From JACRCG01 sp964524835 (GTDB lineage Bacteria > Desulfobacterota > Desulfuromonadia > Geobacterales > Pseudopelobacteraceae), in NCBI GenBank assembly GCA_964524835.1, contig CAZGEG010000021.1, positions 18,272 to 82,271 on the forward strand: a DNA stretch of 64,000 nt, written 5' to 3'. The notes beneath the pieces were generated by a model. The model had not been told where the DNA came from. It ran no database searches and saw nothing but the letters and a program-made list of their open reading frames with translations. Positions 58,625-64,000 of this stretch are shown here, piece by piece. Every line of letters begins with the position of its first letter. The first letter of the stretch is position 1. The translations under genes and the position numbers were made by a program.

Positions 58625-60970
58625 TTAAAAGTTCAGCTTTTTCCGCGCGGTCGCCAGGCAGCGGTTCATGTCGGCACTGCTGCGACACGCCAGTGCCGCC
58701 CGCGCCAGGCGCCTGCACGCATCGATGCTGTTGCTGCGAAGCGCCTGCTTCACAACCGGTATACTGGGGGCCGAAAGGCTGAATTCCCGAATGCCCATGC
58801 CGGCCAGCAGCAGGGCGCAGAGCGGGTCGGCAGCCATCTCTCCGCAGACGGACGCCTTCTTGCCCGCTTTGGCGGCGGCATCGGCAACGCGTTTGATGGA
58901 ATGCAGAATCGCCGGGTGGTACGGATCATAATACTGCCTGACACTGGCATTATTACGGTCGGCGGCAAGGGTGTACTGGATCAGGTCGTTAGTGCCGATA
59001 CTGACATAATCCACCTCCTGAATCAGGTAATTGATGATCTGCACCGCCGCCGGCACCTCGATCATGATTCCGAGCGGGATATAGGCGGGGACATCGTGCC
59101 CTTCGCGCAGCAGTTCATTTCTGACCGACGCCAGAATCTCCCTGATCTGGCTGATTTCATCAAGGCTGCTGACGAGCGGAAACATGATCGTCGGGCTGCC
59201 GGCGTGCGCCGCGAGCAGAATGCCGGCCAGCTGTTCCCTGAAAATATCCTGCCGTTCCAGCGAGACGCGGATCGAGCGCCACCCCAGGAAAGGATTGTCC
59301 TCGTGAGGATAGGGAAAGTAGGAAAGCCCCTTGTCGCCGCCGATATCCAACGTGCGGATGTTGACGGTCCGGCCGGGGAACCCTTCCAGTATTTTGCGAT
59401 AGATGCCGGCCTGCTCTTCTCGGGTCGGAAAGGCGGAGCGCGCCATGTAGGGGAACTCGGTACGATAGAGACCGACCCCTTCGGCGCCATGCAGATTGGC
59501 GACCCGGACATCCGAAATCAGGCCGATGTTGGCGCTCAGCGTGATCGCAACGCCGTCGGTCGTCACCGCCGGCAGGTCACGCAACCCTTCCATCTCCTTC
59601 ATCCTCCCCGCATACTCCTGTTCGAGGCGCACGTACTCTTTCTTTACGGCCGCATCCGGGTTGAGGTAGACATGGCCGGAGGTGCCGTCAACGATGATCT
59701 CATCCTTGACGTTGGCAGCGGCCATGACCCCCTGCACACCGAGAACGGCCGGGATGCCGAGCGATTTTGCCATGATGGCGGCGTGCGAATAGGCGTTCCC
59801 CTTTTCGGTGACAATGCCGAGGATCTTGTTCGGATCGAGCATGGCCAGATTGGAGGGGAAAATTTCGTCCGCGACGAGCACCCGTTTTTCCTTGAGGGTC
59901 ACCTCGCTGGAACCGTTCCCTTCAATCGCGTCGATGATTCTGCGTCCGATGTCCTCCATATCCGCCGACCGCTCCCGCAGATACGGGTCCTCCATGGCGG
60001 AAAACGCCTGGATATAATGCTGGACGACATCATGGACCGCCCGGGTGGCACCCACTCCCTGCTCGACCAGATCTACCACCTTGGCGGAAAAACTCCGGTC
60101 TTCGAGGATCATCAGATGGGTATGGAAAATTGCGGCATCATCGGCAGTGAGGGTCTCGCTGACCCTTTTTTCCATGTATATGGTCTGGATCTTGGCCTTT
60201 TCAAGGGCATGGGAAAATTTGCGCCCCTCTTCGGCGACGGTGCCGACCTTTGCCAGTTTGATGACCTTGTCGTTAAAGCGGTCGAGGATGTAAATTTTCC
60301 CGCGGCTGAAACCGGGCGATACGGCCGTTCCGCCCAGAGTCCGGGAAACGTGGCTCCGTTTCCCGCTCCCCGGCCCGGAAGGTGTCGTTTCACCCTCCGA
60401 TCCGTTCTTGACCTTGGCCAGTTCCTTCTCGAACCAGGCCCTCTCCCGCTCCTTGTGCTGGATCGAATCAAGCAGCCGGGCGGTATGGATGATACTGCCG
60501 ATCTGAAAGGTGATCGTGCGCAGGATACTGATTTCATCATCGTTGAAGCTGCGGGTTTCGCGGGTTTGCACGACGATCGCGCCGATCGGCGCCTTGTGTT
60601 CGAACAGCGGCAGCCCCAGGAACGAGAGAAACCGTTCCTCCCTGGCCTCCTTGAAATATTTGTAGCGGGGATGAGCCGGAGCATTGTCGGTCATGACCAT
60701 GGCGCGGGTTTCAACGGCAAGACCGGTCAGACCTTCATGAACCTTCATGGAAACTCGGCCCACGGAGGCCTTGGAAAGACCTTTGGTCGCCTTCAGGGTC
60801 AGGGTTTCGCCGTCGTTTTCCAGCAGATAAATCGAGCAGACATCACTCCCCATCCGTTTGGCCACCAGGGTGACGATATTGTCGAGCGTATCCTGAAGGT
60901 CATGCGAATGGATGATCGAGCTGATGTCTTCCAGGGTGCGCAGACCGAGCGATTGCTGGGATTCTTTCAT
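58625..60970 (-). CDS. ptsP: phosphoenolpyruvate-protein phosphotransferase PtsP (nitrogen PTS enzyme I)
   Basis: 781 residues from the ATG at 60970 with AAGGA upstream. A GAF domain covers about 5-165 (IHSHDLQDTLDNIVTLVA in outline). Enzyme I follows, with the phospho-accepting His396 in YSHAAIMAKSLGIPAV, GTSGHVYLNP, the PEP-binding RTEFPYM and IRTLDIGGDKG, and SIGTNDLIQYTLAADR. The GAF-enzyme I layout is that of EI-Ntr, which passes phosphate from PEP to NPr and then to PtsN for regulation rather than sugar uptake. Confidence 0.95.
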   Translation of the reverse strand: MKESQQSLGLRTLEDISSIIHSHDLQDTLDNIVTLVAKRMGSDVCSIYLLENDGETLTLKATKGLSKASVGRVSMKVHEGLTGLAVETRAMVMTDNAPAHPRYKYFKEAREERFLSFLGLPLFEHKAPIGAIVVQTRETRSFNDDEISILRTITFQIGSIIHTARLLDSIQHKERERAWFEKELAKVKNGSEGETTPSGPGSGKRSHVSRTLGGTAVSPGFSRGKIYILDRFNDKVIKLAKVGTVAEEGRKFSHALEKAKIQTIYMEKRVSETLTADDAAIFHTHLMILEDRSFSAKVVDLVEQGVGATRAVHDVVQHYIQAFSAMEDPYLRERSADMEDIGRRIIDAIEGNGSSEVTLKEKRVLVADEIFPSNLAMLDPNKILGIVTEKGNAYSHAAIMAKSLGIPAVLGVQGVMAAANVKDEIIVDGTSGHVYLNPDAAVKKEYVRLEQEYAGRMKEMEGLRDLPAVTTDGVAITLSANIGLISDVRVANLHGAEGVGLYRTEFPYMARSAFPTREEQAGIYRKILEGFPGRTVNIRTLDIGGDKGLSYFPYPHEDNPFLGWRSIRVSLERQDIFREQLAGILLAAHAGSPTIMFPLVSSLDEISQIREILASVRNELLREGHDVPAYIPLGIMIEVPAAVQIINYLIQEVDYVSIGTNDLIQYTLAADRNNASVRQYYDPYHPAILHSIKRVADAAAKAGKKASVCGEMAADPLCALLLAGMGIREFSLSAPSIPVVKQALRSNSIDACRRLARAALACRSSADMNRCLATARKKLNF

Positions 60971-61272
60971 GACACATCCTTGTGGGAAAGATTTCGCAAC
61001 AAAATATAGTCGCACTGGGTCATAAACTCAAGAGATTCCGAGGAACAAGAAACGACGCGACATACTAAACCTTGCATTTTCTTATAGAGTATTTCGTTAC
61101 GTTTTTTGCGTCGTTGCGTAAGTAACTGCCGTTTTAAGGTTTTTTTAAAAGCGGGTTAATCAGGCCTTGTTTTTTTGATAATATTGGCTGGATTTACCAA
61201 GAAATGAAAATCAGCAACCTGAAATCGGACATTCTTTGTTTCCTCCAAAATATATTTCATAAATTTATAAAA

Positions 61273-61569
61273 TTAAATGGCTATCAAAATCAGCGTGTTA
61301 CACGATGTGTAAAGAAATTTTACACTTTTGCAACGCACTGTTTTTATTGATATATTTTTTAATGTGTAAAGAAACTTTACACTTTTAATGTTTCTAATAA
61401 ACAAAAGCTTTTCTTGATTCCTTTTTTTAATTGCGTTAGTGAAATCGCACAATTTATGTGGCAAATGGGAATATTGTTTCTTAAATGACGGAAAGTCGGA
61501 GCCATCGCGGATAAGCTGTTTGACAAGTATAAGTTCTCTCTCAGATAGAATTGTTGGTCGCGATTCCAT
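61273..61569 (-). CDS. doubtful small protein
   Basis: 98 codons in AT-rich DNA. The first 60 residues (SERELILVKQLIRDGSDFPSF, later AIKKRNQEKLLFI) look protein-like, but the last third is the translation of the two palindromic operator copies, giving KSVKFLYT twice, and is probably not meaningful. No ribosome site is seen. It could be a small DNA-binding protein whose true end has been lost, or no gene. Nothing else is seen in 61016-61272. Confidence 0.3.
   Translation of the reverse strand: MESRPTILSERELILVKQLIRDGSDFPSFKKQYSHLPHKLCDFTNAIKKRNQEKLLFIRNIKSVKFLYTLKNISIKTVRCKSVKFLYTSCNTLILIAI
61307..61382. promoter_or_regulatory. two GTGTAAA-N5-TTTACAC operators
   Basis: Perfect 7-base arms around five bases at 61307-61325 and 61364-61382, 57 bases apart, embedded in longer matching sequence (ATGTGTAAAGAAA on the left and CACTTTT on the right). 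A related GTGTTACAC lies at 61295-61303. This is the layout of a dimeric regulator site used twice. Confidence 0.55.
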
Positions 61570-61683
61570 ATCTGCCTGATAGAACTTAGGCTTTTAAAAT
61601 TGTTAAAGAATAAATTTACTTACTGATTACTGTGGCGAACCGGAAAGATTAATTTCAACAAGCAGTAAAAAGGAGACCAAAAT

Positions 61684-62352
61684 ATGAATCTCAGCAAAAT
61701 GACGAGGTTTCAAATCCTGTCAGCAGTTGCCATTCTCTGTTGTAGTTTGTTCATTTCGAATAACATGCATGCCATGTATGACCCGCCGGTATTAATGAAG
61801 GTTACTACCAAGAAACAACCGAAACCGGATACACCGATAACTTTAAATATATGGGTCATGAGCAAGATCACGCTCAAAAACCCGCAAGTGACACTAAAGG
61901 TCAAAAAGAAGAACGGCAAACCTGTTGAAGAATTTGAAGTCTGGTCAGCCAGTCAGGACAGCGGCAGTACCCACGACTTTGAACAGGTCGTGCAGCCCCT
62001 CCGGCCAGGCCGCTACACGATCGAGGCGCAGTTTGTCTTCACCGCACCCGAAGAGGCAAGGATCACAATGATGGTGGGTGGAGTCAAAACTTTATCCAGA
62101 AACCTTGAAGCAAAGGAAGCCACGTATTCAATTAATGATATTGGTGTATTAGATGTGCGTCCTCACAAGATCTATGTTGGAGGCTCTTTTGAAAATATTG
62201 AACAGAGAGAACTATCTTGGGAAATAAAATTAAAAAGGTTATCTGATCTACCGATTGAAAAGTTGTTTTATAAAAAAATCGAAGAGCTTGAACAAATAAA
62301 TGGCGGACCATGGAAAGACAAGCTCGATTATTCGGGCGAGTCTGAGCAGTAG
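61684..62352 (+). CDS. secreted protein, Ig-like fold predicted
   Basis: 222 residues with a signal peptide ending near MHA. The mature part is beta-rich with KVTTKKQPKPDTPITLNIWVMSK in outline, then LKNPQVTLKVKKKNGKPVEEFEVW and RPGRYTIEAQFVFTAPEEARI, a pattern of an immunoglobulin-like or filamin-like sandwich. The last 60 residues are charged and helical. It is followed after ten bases by the large secreted protein, so they form an operon and may act together at the surface. Function unknown. Confidence 0.6.
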   Translation: MNLSKMTRFQILSAVAILCCSLFISNNMHAMYDPPVLMKVTTKKQPKPDTPITLNIWVMSKITLKNPQVTLKVKKKNGKPVEEFEVWSASQDSGSTHDFEQVVQPLRPGRYTIEAQFVFTAPEEARITMMVGGVKTLSRNLEAKEATYSINDIGVLDVRPHKIYVGGSFENIEQRELSWEIKLKRLSDLPIEKLFYKKIEELEQINGGPWKDKLDYSGESEQ

Positions 62353-62362
62353 GGGGGAGATC

Positions 62363-64000
62363 GTGAGCCTCCAATTGAAAGTATTACGTCTGCTGTGCTG
62401 CTCCATTCCGATATTGGGCGTATTCCTGCTATCAAGCGCACCGGTGTATGCCGGGTACATTACTGTTAGTGTGCCTGCTTCAGGTGGGTATATACCCAAT
62501 TGCCAGTCGTGGGTAAATTCAAGCGCCATTATCTCCAGCGTCCCAGACAATGTCGTTATTACCGGCGTCAATGCATGGGTCGGTGGGTTGCATTGGAATC
62601 AGCCGGACCTGGAGATAGACCTGAAAGACGGCAATTCGACACGGAGCGCAATGCTGTGGAACAGAGAGGGGGGTTCTTGGTATTACGGTGGCCCCCTGAA
62701 CTACAGCAAGCTGGTTACCGGAATAACGGCCTTTAACGGCCTGCCGGCCAATGGAACTTGGCGTTTGTGGGCGTATGACTATTCATGCGCCTATCCGCCT
62801 GGTTTCCAGTATCAGTCTTCGGAGGGGTTGGTCCCCGCCTGGGAAATGACCGCCTTTTACGAAGTGGACAGCGACGGCGACGGCATACCGGACAATATTG
62901 ATGCAGATGATGACAGCGACGGGATGCCTGATGTATGGGAAACCAATTACGGCCTCAATCCCCATGACCCTTCGGATGCTAACAAGCACAAAGACAATGA
63001 TGGCCTCACTAACCTGGAGGAATACCGGATCGGCACTCGACCGGACCTTCCTGACAGTGACGTCGATGGTATGGACGACGGATGGGAGGTTGCAAACCGG
63101 CTTTGGCCAACCGACCCGAACGATGCCGCCTGGGACAACGACAGTGACGGCCTGACCAACCTGCAGGAATTTCTGCTAAAAACAGACCCCAACAAAGCGG
63201 ATACGGATGGCGATGGCCTGCCGGACGGACATGAAAATGGATATCCTATCATTTTAAACCCTCTCAACCCCTTTGATGCCGCCTTGGATTATGAAGGTGA
63301 CAGACTAACAAACCTGCAGGAATACCTGAATCACACCGACCTAGCCAATCCCGATACTGACGGCGACGACCTGCCGGACGGGTGGGAAGTGAGATACGGT
63401 TTCAATCCTCTAAGCATGCAGGGCCTTCCCTACTCAATGCAGGACGGGGCTTCCGATTACGACCATGACGGCCTGACCGCAATGGAGGAATTCAGCCTGG
63501 GAACCAATCCCAATAATAGCGATACCGACGGCGATGGCATGCCGGAAGGTTGGGAAGTTAACCATGGCTTAAACCCACTGGTGATCGATGCTTATCTTGA
63601 CCCGGATGGGGATGGTAAGTCCAATATCGTGGAGTATCAGCAGGGAACAAATCCGCATGGTCTTGAACTGCCCAAAATATCCGTATCCCTATCAACGGAC
63701 GATTTTGGCAAAATCATGTTGAGCAAGAGTTCATCGTCTCATATCTTCACTATCACAAATTCGGGGACTGTACCGCTCAGCATATCTTCTGTGGGAATAA
63801 CCGGACTGAATATTGGGGATTTCGTTTTGTCAGCCAACACATGTCCGAGTTCACTTTCACCAAACTCACAATGCAATGTTCAAGTTAAATTTGCACCGAA
63901 AAAGGCAGGTAGCAGAACGGCAAATATTACCATTTCAACCAATGATCCTGATATCCCGCAACAGAACATTATTCTGACAGGTAAAGGTTGGATTGATATA
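62363..64000 (+). CDS. large secreted protein with P-like domain and calcium-binding repeats, runs off the window
   Basis: GTG start at 62363, preceded by GGGGGAG. A signal peptide ends near VYAG. Residues 35-165 resemble a proprotein-convertase P-like domain (GVNAWVGGLHWNQPDLEIDL in outline, then NGTWRLWAYD). A block of thrombospondin type-3-like repeats follows, with DSDGDGIPDNIDADDDSDGMPD and several D-x-D-x-D-G-L-x-N-x-x-E units, each a calcium site. The final visible part is a choice-of-anchor D-type domain (FTITNSGTVPLSISSVGI in outline). The end is beyond 64,000. A cell-surface or secreted matrix protein is likely. Confidence 0.8.
   Translation, partial: MSLQLKVLRLLCCSIPILGVFLLSSAPVYAGYITVSVPASGGYIPNCQSWVNSSAIISSVPDNVVITGVNAWVGGLHWNQPDLEIDLKDGNSTRSAMLWNREGGSWYYGGPLNYSKLVTGITAFNGLPANGTWRLWAYDYSCAYPPGFQYQSSEGLVPAWEMTAFYEVDSDGDGIPDNIDADDDSDGMPDVWETNYGLNPHDPSDANKHKDNDGLTNLEEYRIGTRPDLPDSDVDGMDDGWEVANRLWPTDPNDAAWDNDSDGLTNLQEFLLKTDPNKADTDGDGLPDGHENGYPIILNPLNPFDAALDYEGDRLTNLQEYLNHTDLANPDTDGDDLPDGWEVRYGFNPLSMQGLPYSMQDGASDYDHDGLTAMEEFSLGTNPNNSDTDGDGMPEGWEVNHGLNPLVIDAYLDPDGDGKSNIVEYQQGTNPHGLELPKISVSLSTDDFGKIMLSKSSSSHIFTITNSGTVPLSISSVGITGLNIGDFVLSANTCPSSLSPNSQCNVQVKFAPKKAGSRTANITISTNDPDIPQQNIILTGKGWIDI

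Noticed and set aside
58901..61009. 702-codon plus-strand frame opposite ptsP
   Set aside because: Long antisense shadow caused by GC-rich codon bias; ptsP motifs are unambiguous on the other strand.

Overview
The window reads as a bacterial chromosome, most likely a Geobacter-type desulfuromonad (inferred from the general look of the proteins, not tested), carrying one end of a large integrated conjugative element. Positions 1 to about 50,500 belong to the element or to cargo inside it. Positions from about 52,065 (two tRNA genes, purE, purD, purH, an ASKHA protein, alr, ptsP and two secreted proteins) are ordinary chromosome. The WYL regulator at 50,877-51,872 lies between and could belong to either side. 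The tRNA-Gly gene has its 3' end facing the element and is a plausible attachment site; the other end and the integrase lie outside the window.

Element backbone. A long leftward operon (about 40,015 down to 17,169) encodes an F-type type IV secretion and pilus system: OmpA-like protein, DsbC, pilin, TraL, TraE, TraK, TraB, TraV, TraC, a 667-residue exported protein, a giant cysteine-rich TraN, TraW, TraU, TrbC, TrbI, an S26 peptidase, small membrane proteins and TraG. To its right lie an actin-type partition pair (parM, parR), a sigma-like factor, several small unknowns, and a plasmid-style replication module: an AlpA-like regulator, a TrfA-family initiator, six iterons and a DnaA box. A DnaG-like primase fragment and a lipoprotein open the window. 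The element is therefore plasmid-like (replication, partition, transfer) although it sits beside chromosomal genes. A nearly identical box of about 25 bp precedes each of the partition, transfer and replication operons, suggesting common control.

Cargo. Between primase and tra operon lies a defence-rich, rearranged region: a winged-helix/Fic protein behind four exact 24-bp repeats, with a 157-bp part of that locus duplicated 1.77 kb upstream; a mosaic of XRE, receiver, GGDEF-like and sterol-desaturase pieces between the copies; an IHF/HU protein and a YpsA-like protein; a Kiwa pair (kwaA, kwaB) followed by one intact and one truncated partner gene; a remnant of a sulfur-dependent defence locus (PAPS-reductase/ferredoxin protein, an unknown protein, and an ATPase fused to the tail of a cysteine desulfurase); a second Fic protein behind three sites spaced 41 bp; and an HD-GYP protein. 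A second cargo site holds a 1,562-residue Avs-like STAND NTPase with an N-terminal nuclease domain, inserted between two copies of a phased ATGG array. The copy next to parM is a good candidate for the partition centromere.

The main novelties are the two identically spaced ATGG arrays, the shared backbone box, the 24-bp repeat operator of the Fic gene, the sequestered ribosome site ahead of a 45-codon gene, and the extra Kiwa-linked genes.
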